64,000 bases of DNA, taken from assembly GCA_045544615.1 (NCBI GenBank), contig JAZPZI010000027.1, positions 62,001-126,000 of the forward strand, read 5' to 3'. The stretch's first letter is position 1. Every line of letters starts with the position of its first letter. A program made the translations under genes and the position numbers. The DNA is from CAKSFT01 sp045544615. GTDB taxonomy: Bacteria > Bacillota > Clostridia > UBA1381. The notes below the pieces were generated by a model. It was given only the letters and a program-made list of their open reading frames with translations. It ran no database searches and was not told the origin of the DNA. Shown here piece by piece: positions 8,360 through 15,983 of this stretch.

Positions 8360-9277
8360 TTATTTGATTTCTTCGATATCGTACGGTGTAATCTGATACA
8401 CGAAATAGTTAAGCCAGTTTGTAAACAAAAGATTAGCATGGCTTCTCCAACGTACAATCGGTGTTTTTGCAGGATTATCGTCAGGGAAGTAGTTTGCAGG
8501 AATGTTTGGATTCATTCCTTTGTTGAGGTCGCGGTTATATTCGTCTGCAAGGGTTGTTGCATCGTATTCAGAATGACCTGTGACAAAAACTCTTCTTCCG
8601 CCTTTTGTAAAGACCAGATAAACGCCTGCTTCGTCTGATTCTGCAAGGATTTCCAACTCTTTTACCTTTTTAATGTCTTCTTTTCTGACTTCGGTGTGGC
8701 GTGAATGCGGTGCATAAAATTCCGAGTCAAAGCCTCTGACCATCTTTGATGTAGCACGCTTTACCTTGTGCTTGTAAACGCCAGAACATTTTTCGGGTAG
8801 ACTGTACTTCGGCACTCCGTAATGATAGTAAAGTCCGGCTTGTGCCGCCCAACAAATATGCAGGGTGGAGGTGACATGGGTTGTTGACCATTCCATGATT
8901 TCCTTTAATTCTTCCCAGTAATCTACTTCTTCAAAATCAAGGTTTTCAACCGGCGCACCTGTTATAATCATACCGTCATATTTTGAATTTTTGATGTCGC
9001 TGAATTTTTTATAAAAAGCATTCAAGTGACTCTCGGGTGTGTTTTTTGACTCGTGAGTTTCCATTGTCAAAAGGTCGATTTCAACCTGAAGTGGGGAGTT
9101 ACTCAAAAGTCTCAAAAGTTGAGTTTCAGTTGTGATTTTGGTAGGCATAAGGTTTACAATGGCAATCTTTAGCGGACGTATGTCCTGATGAATCGCTTTT
9201 GTTTCGCTCATGACAAAAATATTTTCGTTCCTGAGCTGCTTTGTTGCAGGCAGGGAATTTGGAATCTTAATTGGCAT
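8360..9277 (-). CDS. metAA: Homoserine O-acetyltransferase (MetA family)
   Basis: Activates homoserine for methionine synthesis. The protein starts at 9277 (MPIKIPNSLPA, 305 aa) because AAGGAG lies 7 nt upstream on the - strand. Catalytic residues are all present at family numbering: C142 (HICWAAQAG), H235 and E237 (VTGHSEYD). Residue 111 is glutamate (TGAPVEN); in this family E111 selects acetyl-CoA while glycine selects succinyl-CoA, so acetylation is inferred despite the MetA fold. It is monocistronic between a two-way terminator and a divergent promoter region. No SAM riboswitch is visible upstream. Confidence 0.95.
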   Translation of the reverse strand: MPIKIPNSLPATKQLRNENIFVMSETKAIHQDIRPLKIAIVNLMPTKITTETQLLRLLSNSPLQVEIDLLTMETHESKNTPESHLNAFYKKFSDIKNSKYDGMIITGAPVENLDFEEVDYWEELKEIMEWSTTHVTSTLHICWAAQAGLYYHYGVPKYSLPEKCSGVYKHKVKRATSKMVRGFDSEFYAPHSRHTEVRKEDIKKVKELEILAESDEAGVYLVFTKGGRRVFVTGHSEYDATTLADEYNRDLNKGMNPNIPANYFPDDNPAKTPIVRWRSHANLLFTNWLNYFVYQITPYDIEEIK

Positions 9278-9309
9278 ATATTTTCTCCTTAAATATAAAG
9301 TATATTGTA

Positions 9310-9338
9310 ATTCTATCATAAAAAAATAACTAAAACAA
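9310..9338 (-). promoter_or_regulatory. Probable metA promoter
   Basis: On the - strand, TTGTTT (9338-9333) and TAGAAT (9315-9310) are 17 bp apart, about 33 nt upstream of the metA start. Confidence 0.55.
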
Positions 9339-9450
9339 TAAGTTTTTAAAAAAAGTTCGTTATAATTACAACTTATGACTAAAAAAATGATATTTTTTTG
9401 ACAATTTGTTAGAAAATGATAAAAATAGACAAACAGAACAAATCTTTGTA

Positions 9451-9479
9451 TTGACTTATTTATAACAATGTATTATAAT
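9451..9479 (+). promoter_or_regulatory. serC-serA promoter
   Basis: TTGACT at 9451-9456 and TATAAT at 9474-9479 with a 17-bp spacer; the predicted start is about 25 nt upstream of serC. Confidence 0.88.
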
Positions 9480-9512
9480 TAGTGTATTATTTCAAAAATG
9501 GAGGTAAAGAAA

Positions 9513-10595
9513 ATGAGTAGAGTTTACAATTTTTCTGCAGGTCCATCAATGTTGCCTGTAGAAGTGCTTGAGAAAGCTGCAAGGGAGATGGTGGAATACG
9601 GTACATCCGGTATGTCCGTTATGGAGATGAGTCACCGTTCCAAGGATTATGAGGAAATCATAAACTCAGCTGAAAGCCTTGTAAGAGAGCTCATGAAGGT
9701 GCCTGATAATTATAAAGTATTATTCTTGCAGGGTGGTGGCTCGAGCCAGTTTGCTATGATTCCTTTAAACTTGGGAACAAAGAATAAAAAGTGTGATATT
9801 GTTATTACAGGTCAGTGGGCTAAAAAGGCTGCACAGGAAGCAGAAAAGTACATAACAGTAAACAAGGTTGCATCATCAGCAGATAAGACATTCAGCTATA
9901 TTCCAAAGCTTGATAAAGAGACATTCTCAAAGGATGCTGACTATTTCTACATCTGTCTTAACAATACAATTTACGGTACAAAGTTCAACCAGCTTCCTGA
10001 AACTGGTGATATTCCGTTGGTAGCAGATATCTCATCAATGGTAATGTCAGAGGAACTTGATGTTTCAAAGTTCGGTTTGCTCTTTGCAGGTGCACAGAAG
10101 AACTTGGGACCTGCAGGTGTTACACTTGTAATTGTTCGTGAAGATTTGATTGGTGAAACATTTGATTTCACACCAACAATGTTCAAGTATGACATCCACG
10201 TAGAAAACGGCTCAATGTACAATACACCACCAACATACGGTATTTATATGTTGAAGCTTGTTCTTGAATGGATTAAGGATATGGGTGGCGTTGCTGCTAT
10301 ACAGAAGGTTAACGAAGAAAAGGCTAAAATCCTTTACGATTTCCTTGACTCATCAAAGCTTTTCAAGGGCACAGTTGTTCCTGAAGACCGTTCATTGATG
10401 AACATTCCTTTCGTAACCGGCAACGAAGAACTCGATGCTAAGTTCGTTAAGGAAGCAAAGGCTGCAGGCTTTGTTAACCTCAAGGGTCACAGAACTGTTG
10501 GCGGTATGAGAGCAAGTATTTATAACGCTATGCCAAAAGAAGGCGTTGTTGCACTCGTTGAGTTCATGAAGAAGTTCGAAGCAGAAAATCTATAA
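9513..10595 (+). CDS. serC: Phosphoserine aminotransferase
   Basis: PLP enzyme of serine biosynthesis: 3-phosphohydroxypyruvate plus glutamate gives phosphoserine. The 360-aa protein begins MSRVYNFSAGPSMLP and carries the PLP lysine in FAGAQKNLGPAG, with NPP-type substrate motifs near MYNTPPTYGIY. The start at 9513 is chosen over ATG 9498 because GGAGG (9500-9504) overlaps the upstream ATG and is correctly spaced for 9513. Followed after 17 bp by serA, which makes its substrate. No phosphoserine phosphatase gene is in the window. Confidence 0.96.
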   Translation: MSRVYNFSAGPSMLPVEVLEKAAREMVEYGTSGMSVMEMSHRSKDYEEIINSAESLVRELMKVPDNYKVLFLQGGGSSQFAMIPLNLGTKNKKCDIVITGQWAKKAAQEAEKYITVNKVASSADKTFSYIPKLDKETFSKDADYFYICLNNTIYGTKFNQLPETGDIPLVADISSMVMSEELDVSKFGLLFAGAQKNLGPAGVTLVIVREDLIGETFDFTPTMFKYDIHVENGSMYNTPPTYGIYMLKLVLEWIKDMGGVAAIQKVNEEKAKILYDFLDSSKLFKGTVVPEDRSLMNIPFVTGNEELDAKFVKEAKAAGFVNLKGHRTVGGMRASIYNAMPKEGVVALVEFMKKFEAENL

Positions 10596-10612
10596 TTTAA
10601 GGGGACTTTAAA

Positions 10613-11776
10613 ATGTATAATATTTTAACATTGAATAAGATTGCAAGCTGTGGTTTGGAACAGCTCACAGCTGATAAGTATGCAATTACAGATGATGCTG
10701 CAGCACAGGCTGACGGTATCATTTTGAGAAGCTTTGCAATGCACGATATGGAGCTTCCTGAAAGCTTGAAGGCAGTTGCAAGAGCAGGTGCCGGCACAAA
10801 CAATATTCCTATTGACAAGTGTTCAGAAAAGGGTATTGTAGTATTCAATACTCCCGGTGCTAACGCAAATGCTGTTAAGGAATTGGTTTTGGCTGGTTTG
10901 TTCCTGTCATCAAGAAAGGTTGTTGACGGTATTGCATGGGCAAATACTTTGACAGGTGATGATATTGCAAAGCAGGTTGAAAAGGGCAAGTCAAATTTTG
11001 CAGGCGGTGAAATCCAGGGTAAGACTCTTGGTGTTATCGGACTTGGTGCAATCGGTGTATTGGTTGCAAATGCAGCAAGCCACCTTGGTATGAAGGTTAT
11101 CGGATATGACCCATATCTTTCAGTTGATTATGCCTGGAGAATTTCAAGCCATATCCAGCAGGCAAAATCATTGAAGGACATCTACGATGTTGCAGACTAC
11201 ATCACAATTCACATACCGCTCACACCTGATACAAAAGATATGATAAATAACGACGCTATTTCACAGATGAAAGACGGCGTTAAGATTTTGAACTATGCAA
11301 GAGGCGAGCTTGTTAACAATGCTGACATTAAAGCTGCACTTGCAAACGGTAAGGTATCTTGCTATGTTGTAGACTTCCCGAATGCTGAGACTGTAAATCA
11401 GCCAGGAATTATTGCAATTCCTCACCTTGGTGCATCAACTGAAGAATCAGAAGATAACTGTGCTGTTATGGCTGCAAAGGAAATTGCTGATTACCTCGAA
11501 AACGGTAATATCTTAAATTCAGTAAACTTCCCGAACTGTTCATTGCCATTAGGCGGACAGGGAAGAATTGCTATCATTCACAAGAATGAGCCTAACATGA
11601 TTACACAGTTTACAAAGGTATTCGGCGATGAAAAGATTAACATTTCTGAAATGATCAACAAGAGTAAGAAGGATAATGCTTACACATTGTTGAACACTGA
11701 TGACATGGTAACAAATGACCTCGTTGATAAGTTAAATGCAATTGACGGCGTTATAAAGGTTAGAGTAATCAAATAA
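10613..11776 (+). CDS. serA: D-3-phosphoglycerate dehydrogenase
   Basis: NAD-dependent first step of serine synthesis. The 387-aa protein has an N-terminal substrate domain (RAGAGTNNIP), a Rossmann domain with GVIGLGAIGVLVAN (residues about 139-153), HIPLTPDT, the catalytic arginine in NYARGEL and the catalytic histidine in IPHLGASTEE. A C-terminal ACT domain (about residues 320-387) follows directly, so this is the short ACT-bearing type without the long intervening domain and may be inhibited by serine. Terminated at 11780. Confidence 0.95.
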   Translation: MYNILTLNKIASCGLEQLTADKYAITDDAAAQADGIILRSFAMHDMELPESLKAVARAGAGTNNIPIDKCSEKGIVVFNTPGANANAVKELVLAGLFLSSRKVVDGIAWANTLTGDDIAKQVEKGKSNFAGGEIQGKTLGVIGLGAIGVLVANAASHLGMKVIGYDPYLSVDYAWRISSHIQQAKSLKDIYDVADYITIHIPLTPDTKDMINNDAISQMKDGVKILNYARGELVNNADIKAALANGKVSCYVVDFPNAETVNQPGIIAIPHLGASTEESEDNCAVMAAKEIADYLENGNILNSVNFPNCSLPLGGQGRIAIIHKNEPNMITQFTKVFGDEKINISEMINKSKKDNAYTLLNTDDMVTNDLVDKLNAIDGVIKVRVIK

Positions 11777-11779
11777 GTA

Positions 11780-11809
11780 AAAATCCCTTGGCTTTTGCCA
11801 AGGGATTTT
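11780..11809 (+). terminator. serC-serA terminator
   Basis: A perfect 13-bp stem (11780-11792 with 11797-11809) around TTTT, with AAAA/TTTT flanks and TCCCTTGGC in the stem. Confidence 0.93.
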
Positions 11810-11824
11810 AATTGAGGGGTTATA

Positions 11825-12373
11825 ATGAAAAAACAAATACTAATATTTTTATGTTTAATGTTATCTGTTTTGCCTGGTTGTTCAAATAAAGCGATTTTTG
11901 ATTTTTCGAATTCCGTAAATATCGGCAAGCAATTCGAGGAGGTTTTAGCTGAAGTTGAATCTGACGGAGAAACATTATTAGAAAGTAAGAGCCCAGGTGT
12001 ATTTTACCTGGAATCGACAACGCAATTTCATAATGCAACGTTTTCTGAATACCTTATGTTTAATGTAACCGAGCCTAAAACTTTATATGGTACGGGGTAC
12101 GAATATGAGTTTGAAAGAGTTGATGGGAATGTTTTGGAATTGCTTGACCTTATAGCTGATGATTTAACTGAGCACTATGGGGAAGTAACAACATATCCGG
12201 GTTTAAAAAACAGAATATTCGATTTAATTGAAGATGCAGAAGTTGAAATGGGAAGATATAAAGAGGTTTGGACTCCAAAAGCGGAGGAAGGCTCGGAAAT
12301 TGAATTATTACTTGAGATTTTTGAAGATTTTTCAAGGATAAAGATAGAATATAAACAGATTGGCAAAAGATAA
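11825..12373 (+). CDS. Small predicted lipoprotein of unknown function
   Basis: The 182-aa protein begins with a lysine-containing signal peptide ending in the lipobox VLPGC, so Cys19 should be lipidated and the protein anchored to the outer face of the membrane. The mature part is acidic, mixed alpha/beta, with no motif I recognise. It starts 16 bp after the serA terminator with GAGGGG as ribosome binding site and no clear promoter of its own, so it may depend on read-through. It ends in its own terminator, convergent with the SLH peptidase gene. Confidence 0.75.
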   Translation: MKKQILIFLCLMLSVLPGCSNKAIFDFSNSVNIGKQFEEVLAEVESDGETLLESKSPGVFYLESTTQFHNATFSEYLMFNVTEPKTLYGTGYEYEFERVDGNVLELLDLIADDLTEHYGEVTTYPGLKNRIFDLIEDAEVEMGRYKEVWTPKAEEGSEIELLLEIFEDFSRIKIEYKQIGKR

Positions 12374-12397
12374 AAGGAGCAGATTTCTGCTCCTTTT
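12372..12397. terminator. Two-way terminator between the lipoprotein and SLH-peptidase genes
   Basis: AAAAGGAGCAGA (12372-12383) and TCTGCTCCTTTT (12386-12397) form a near-perfect palindrome with A/T flanks on both sides, serving both convergent genes. Confidence 0.88.
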
Positions 12398-12408
12398 ATT
12401 GTAAATTT

Positions 12409-13842
12409 TTATTTTCCTAAATACGTAAAGTGCATATAGTCTTTGTTATATTTTGCACCCCAGCAATTTCCGCCCCATTCCCAGCCGTATTTAGCAAATG
12501 TTTTAACAACGATTCCGTCTTCGGGGATTGAGTATGGGTCTTCGTACGGTTTCCAGTAGTTTCCGACGATTGGCTTGCCACTTGGTGTTACATAGTAGTT
12601 TTCGTTCGGGTTGATGTCAATACAGGTGCCGTAGCTGTGTTGTGAAAGCCTGCCGCCTGCAGTATTTCTCCAATAATATCCACCAACCGACTTTATCGGG
12701 AACTGTTCGCCTGAATTGAAAATTTCGGTAAATATTGCAACAACATCGTCTGCCAGGGCAGAGTTGATATCAAGGTATGCTGTGGATGAATATTTTTCGC
12801 CGTTTGAGCCGATTTTCCATACAGGAACACTTACCTTTACCATAAACTGTTTTGCCTCATCAGCGTTAGAAAATGCACGTCCTGATGGGAATACTCTTGC
12901 TTCTTTTTGTGCGAGAGTCAAGTTTTCTGTTGGCAAAACAGGAGCTGCCACAATCGGTTGTTTGAAACTGAAATCCATCGGCTCTGTAAAGGTTTGCTTT
13001 CCGGTTTTATATTCTGTGCCAAGTGTAATCGAATATGTACCGTCGGCATAGTCGACACTGTAGATTGTTGCATTTGGTGCCTTTGTTTCAAAAGATTCTG
13101 TTATAATGTTATTTTCATCTTTTAAGATTACAAAGTATTTCTTCGCATCCTCGCTTCCAATCCAGGAAAAGTCCATATCTCCCGAATTGTTGATTGTGTT
13201 TGATGTAAGCTGTGGTACAGGGTATGATTGCTGAAATTCCGTGTATAGCTTGTATGCACGGCTGACAATACAGACTGCCTGTTCTCGGGTGGTATTACCT
13301 TTTGGCGAGAGCTTGGTTTTTGTAATACCGTTTATAATACCGTTGTCGAGTGCAAGTGCAAAGGCGTCGGTTGCCCAGCCGGCAATCTCATCAGAGTCGG
13401 TGAATGATTCAAATACTGCATCGAAATCAATGTTTTCAAGCCCTGTCTCAATTTTTGCAGAATTGAAAGTGTTCAAAAGCATCTTTGCAAATTCCTGACG
13501 GGTGAGCTTGCCTTCGGGGTCGAATATATTTGGACCTTTTCCCGAAACCAAACCGGCGTTGTATGCTTTTATTACATACGGGTTATCTGTGTCTCTAAAA
13601 GGGTTTTCGCCTTCAACAGCTTCTTTTTCGGTTAACTGTGTGTAAAAGTTTACCATCATAGCAGCGGTTTCTTCACGTGTTATCGGGTCTTTTAAGTTTT
13701 TTGATGCAATTTCACTTGTCAAGATTCCGCTTTTGCTTATTATTCCATAATCGGATTTTGCCCAATCGCTCAGGTCGGCAGCATATGCAGGAGTTATCAT
13801 TAAAGCAGTACCGAGCAAGAGGGAAACCGTAAATCGTCTCAT
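12409..13842 (-). CDS. SLH-domain protein with M15-type D,D-carboxypeptidase domain
   Basis: Predicted wall-anchored peptidoglycan hydrolase. In 477 aa: signal peptide (cut after AYA), SLH repeats over about residues 25-220 (for example NPYVIKAYNAGLVSGKG, RQEFAKML, TREQAVCIV), a short beta domain, and a C-terminal peptidase M15 domain with the zinc motif SQHSYGTCIDI and a final MHF histidine. Start 13842 is fixed by AAGGAGG 8 nt upstream on the - strand; longer starts lack this. SLH repeats normally bind pyruvylated wall polymers. The promoter at 13865-13893 diverges from that of hpf. Confidence 0.9.
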   Translation of the reverse strand: MRRFTVSLLLGTALMITPAYAADLSDWAKSDYGIISKSGILTSEIASKNLKDPITREETAAMMVNFYTQLTEKEAVEGENPFRDTDNPYVIKAYNAGLVSGKGPNIFDPEGKLTRQEFAKMLLNTFNSAKIETGLENIDFDAVFESFTDSDEIAGWATDAFALALDNGIINGITKTKLSPKGNTTREQAVCIVSRAYKLYTEFQQSYPVPQLTSNTINNSGDMDFSWIGSEDAKKYFVILKDENNIITESFETKAPNATIYSVDYADGTYSITLGTEYKTGKQTFTEPMDFSFKQPIVAAPVLPTENLTLAQKEARVFPSGRAFSNADEAKQFMVKVSVPVWKIGSNGEKYSSTAYLDINSALADDVVAIFTEIFNSGEQFPIKSVGGYYWRNTAGGRLSQHSYGTCIDINPNENYYVTPSGKPIVGNYWKPYEDPYSIPEDGIVVKTFAKYGWEWGGNCWGAKYNKDYMHFTYLGK

Positions 13843-13864
13843 AAATATCGCCTCCTTAATTTTT

Positions 13865-13893
13865 ATTTTATCATATTTCGACATAAAGTTCAA
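13865..13893 (-). promoter_or_regulatory. Promoter of the SLH-peptidase gene
   Basis: On the - strand, TTGAAC (13893-13888) and TAAAAT (13870-13865) with a 17-bp spacer, about 22 nt before the start codon. Confidence 0.7.
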
Positions 13894-13951
13894 TCTTTTA
13901 AATGTTAACTTTTTGTTACATTGTGTCGATAAAATTTTTTTATAAAAATGT

Positions 13952-13976
13952 GTTTAGCATAAATTAAATGGGGTAT
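13952..13976 (+). promoter_or_regulatory. Sigma-B-like promoter of hpf
   Basis: GTTTAG (13952-13957) and GGGTAT (13971-13976) are separated by 13 bp, matching the general-stress sigma-B consensus (GTTTAA, 12-15 bp, GGGTAT). A TATAAT at 13980-13985 has no acceptable -35 at normal spacing. The Bacillus hpf homologue is known to be sigma-B controlled. Whether this organism has sigma-B cannot be seen here. Confidence 0.5.
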
Positions 13977-14020
13977 ATATATAATAACCGAAAGGTAATA
14001 AATCAACAGGAGATGATAGT

Positions 14021-14557
14021 ATGAAGATTAACATTATCGGAAGAAAGATTACCGTAACCGACAAAATCAGGGACTACGCCGATAAGAAACTCGGAAAGCT
14101 CGACAAGTTCTTCAAGGAAGAATCTGAAGCAAGAGTTGTAATTGGCACAATCAAGGACAACGAGTATGTTGAAGCTTCAATTTTCGCCTCTGGAATGATA
14201 TACAGAGCTGAAGTTGTCGATGTTGATGTGATTACCGCAATGGACAAAATTGTTGATGTAATTGAACGTCAGATCAGAAAGAATAAGACAAGACTTGAAA
14301 AGAAGATTAAAAGGGAAGCAATAACAGATAATGTTCTTTTGGATGGCAGCGACTATACAGATGGCGAGGACTTGAGCGAGATTAAGATTGTTAAGAGAAA
14401 AAAGTTTGCTGTAAAGCCAATGTCTCCTGAAGAGGCGGTTTTGCAGATGAACCTTTTAGGACACAATTTCTTTGTATTCAAGAATCCTGAAACCGACCAG
14501 ATGAATGTTGTATATAAAAGAAATGACGGAAACTATGCAATAATTGAATCGGTATAA
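14021..14557 (+). CDS. hpf: Ribosome hibernation promoting factor, long form
   Basis: Binds the 30S decoding region and pairs 70S ribosomes into inactive 100S dimers in resting cells. The 178-aa protein has the S30AE domain (about residues 1-100: INIIGRKITVTDKIRDYADKK, EASIF) joined by a linker to the C-terminal dimerisation domain (about 120-178: VKPMSPEEAVLQMNLLGHNFFVF). The long form is the Gram-positive type. A GGAGATGAT ribosome binding site precedes the ATG. Upstream is a sigma-B-like promoter; downstream lies an unusual hairpin-rich non-coding stretch. Confidence 0.96.
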   Translation: MKINIIGRKITVTDKIRDYADKKLGKLDKFFKEESEARVVIGTIKDNEYVEASIFASGMIYRAEVVDVDVITAMDKIVDVIERQIRKNKTRLEKKIKREAITDNVLLDGSDYTDGEDLSEIKIVKRKKFAVKPMSPEEAVLQMNLLGHNFFVFKNPETDQMNVVYKRNDGNYAIIESV

Positions 14558-14846
14558 TTGTTTATAAGATGCCGAAGAAGGGCTCCATTCTCGGATTTAA
14601 ACAAACCTGAGTGCTGGATACGAAAGGGTGTTTAAAAACGATTAACAGCGTTATCGCTTTTAAATAGAAAACCCGTGTTATTATTTTAAAATTTGTCCGA
14701 ATTAAATTTATTTGTTTTAAAAATATTAAGCCCTTTTTCGGCAGTCGAAAAAGGGGATGTTAAAAACCTCTGGAACACAAGAAAAAGTTTTTCTTGCTAT
14801 CAACAAACTTCGCCTCTCGTCGTACAATTGCACGACTTCGGGTAAC

Positions 14847-14864
14847 CCAAAGCTTAAGCTTTGG
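14847..14864. repeat. Perfect 18-bp palindrome
   Basis: CCAAAGCTTAAGCTTTGG reads the same on both strands. Part of the sequence, CCAAAGCTT, recurs at 14880-14888 just before a T run. It is nested inside the AACAAACT/AGTTTGTT inverted repeat. Confidence 0.8.
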
Positions 14865-14910
14865 CTCAGTTTGTTAATTCCAAAGCTTTTTTCCAATCCC
14901 CAGAAAATTA

Positions 14911-14960
14911 GAGGCCGTTTAAAAAGTCAGATGACATTTTAAACGGTCTCTTTTCTTTTT
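14911..14960 (+). terminator. Terminator ending the hpf downstream region
   Basis: GAGGCCGTTTAAAA (14911-14924) pairs with TTTTAAACGGTCTC (14937-14950), a 14-bp stem with one G-T pair, followed by TTTTCTTTTT. It marks the end of transcription from hpf or from a small RNA inside the region. Confidence 0.88.
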
Positions 14961-14961
14961 C

Positions 14962-14990
14962 TTGACATAGAGAGTTAAATTTCATATAAT
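14962..14990 (+). promoter_or_regulatory. Promoter of the second pseudouridine synthase gene
   Basis: Perfect TTGACA (14962-14967) and perfect TATAAT (14985-14990) with a 17-bp spacer. Confidence 0.92.
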
Positions 14991-15021
14991 TTAAAAAGAA
15001 ATATTAAAAAGGAGGGGAAAT

Positions 15022-15900
15022 ATGAGAGAGTTTAGATTTGTTGCCGATGGAGAACTTGTAGGAAAAGAAATACTTACGGTATTGACATCAATACTTGGTT
15101 GCTCGTCAAATATAGTATCAAAACTAAAGCAAGGCGAATACATTCTTGTAAACGGCAAGCAAGAAAATGTACGTTATAGACTCTTGGAAAATGACGAACT
15201 CGTTATAAATATCCCTTCCGAGAAAAGCGAAAACATAGTTTCGAATGGTTCGGTTAGTTTTGGTATACTATTTGAAGATGAAGATATATTAGTTGTTGAT
15301 AAGCCCTTCGGCATACCGACACACCCATCAATTCATCATTATGATGATACGCTTGCAAATGGTGTTATGGCATACATAAATGATGAGGATTTCACTTTCC
15401 GTGCTGTAAATAGACTCGACAGGGAAACGAGTGGTATTGTGCTGATTGCAAAGAATATGCTCTCGGCACATATTTTATCAAAAGCAGTCGCTGACAGGAA
15501 AATTGAAAAGATATACCGAGCAGTTACAGTTGGTGTACCTGGAGATGAAAAAGGCGAAATTATAGCGCCTATTGCCCGGGAAATGGAGAGTATTATCACC
15601 CGTTGCGTCAGGGATGACGGACAGTATGCGCATACTGAGTATGAGGTGCTAAAAAAGGGAGACGGAATTGCGCTTTTGGATGTAAGACCGATTACAGGAA
15701 GAACGCATCAGATCAGAGTGCATTTTTCACATATCGGTTATCCGCTTTTTGGAGATGTGGTCTATGGTGAAAAAATCGAAGGGGAGAGGACAAGGCTTCA
15801 TTGCTATAAGATGAGCTTTTATCATCCGATAACAAAAGAGTTAATCGAAATTATAAGCGAATTGCCCGATGATTTTAAAAAGCTTTTCGATTTGAGTTGA
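15022..15900 (+). CDS. RluA-family pseudouridine synthase
   Basis: A second rRNA-type pseudouridine synthase, 292 aa. An N-terminal S4-like segment (about 15-70: CSSNIVSKLKQGEYILVNG) precedes the catalytic domain with VDKPFGIPTHP, the catalytic aspartate in NRLDRETSGIV, and GRTHQIRVHFSHIG. It differs from the RluD-like enzyme at 3663 and resembles the YjbO/YhcT type of Firmicutes; the target uridine is not readable. Strong AAGGAGG site before the ATG. Its stop codon overlaps the -35 box of the queT promoter. Confidence 0.92.
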   Translation: MREFRFVADGELVGKEILTVLTSILGCSSNIVSKLKQGEYILVNGKQENVRYRLLENDELVINIPSEKSENIVSNGSVSFGILFEDEDILVVDKPFGIPTHPSIHHYDDTLANGVMAYINDEDFTFRAVNRLDRETSGIVLIAKNMLSAHILSKAVADRKIEKIYRAVTVGVPGDEKGEIIAPIAREMESIITRCVRDDGQYAHTEYEVLKKGDGIALLDVRPITGRTHQIRVHFSHIGYPLFGDVVYGEKIEGERTRLHCYKMSFYHPITKELIEIISELPDDFKKLFDLS

Positions 15901-15925
15901 CAAAATTCAATTTTGTTGGTATTAT
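15897..15925 (+). promoter_or_regulatory. queT promoter
   Basis: TTGACA at 15897-15902, overlapping the preceding stop codon, and TATTAT at 15920-15925 with a 17-bp spacer. The predicted start at about 15932 falls exactly at the 5' edge of the riboswitch. Confidence 0.85.
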
Positions 15926-15932
15926 ACCATTT

Positions 15933-15974
15933 AGTGAGTTCGTAACCATCCTCACTTTAATAAAAACTAGGGAG
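15933..15974 (+). ncRNA. preQ1-I riboswitch controlling queT
   Basis: P1 stem AGTGAG (15933-15938) with CTCACT (15951-15956); loop TTCGTAACCATC; then the A-rich tail TTAATAAAAACTAGGG. The loop UAACC and tail AAAAC..GGG closely follow the type I preQ1 class as in Thermoanaerobacter, where loop CC pairs with GG of the tail in a pseudoknot. Here that GG lies in the AGGGAG ribosome binding site (15969-15974), so binding of preQ1 should shut off translation. Its place before a queuosine-precursor transporter supports the call. Confidence 0.88.
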
Positions 15975-15983
15975 AGATTAATT

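Larger units (their letters stand above)
14558..14960 (+). other. Non-coding stretch with consecutive hairpins after hpf
   Basis: About 400 bp without a credible gene. Inverted repeats in order: TTGTTTA/TAAACAA (14558-14604); TTTAAAA-CGAT with ATCG-TTTTAAA (14631-14664); CCCTTTTTCG/CGAAAAAGGG (14731-14755, perfect 10 bp); CAAGAAAAA/TTTTTCTTG (14778-14796); AACAAACT/AGTTTGTT enclosing GTCGT/ACGAC (14819-14836) and the perfect 18-bp palindrome 14847-14864; then the terminator at 14911. It could be an hpf 3' untranslated region, an unknown small RNA, or the remains of a palindromic repeat element. I recognise no known RNA family. Confidence 0.55.

Noticed and set aside
9278..9450. SAM riboswitch upstream of metA
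   Set aside because: The predicted promoter lies about 33 nt before the start codon, leaving no room for a SAM aptamer, and no aptamer stems are visible.
14757..14942. 61-codon open frame inside the hairpin array after hpf
   Set aside because: No ribosome binding site, crosses four hairpins and ends in the terminator; the peptide has no recognisable character.
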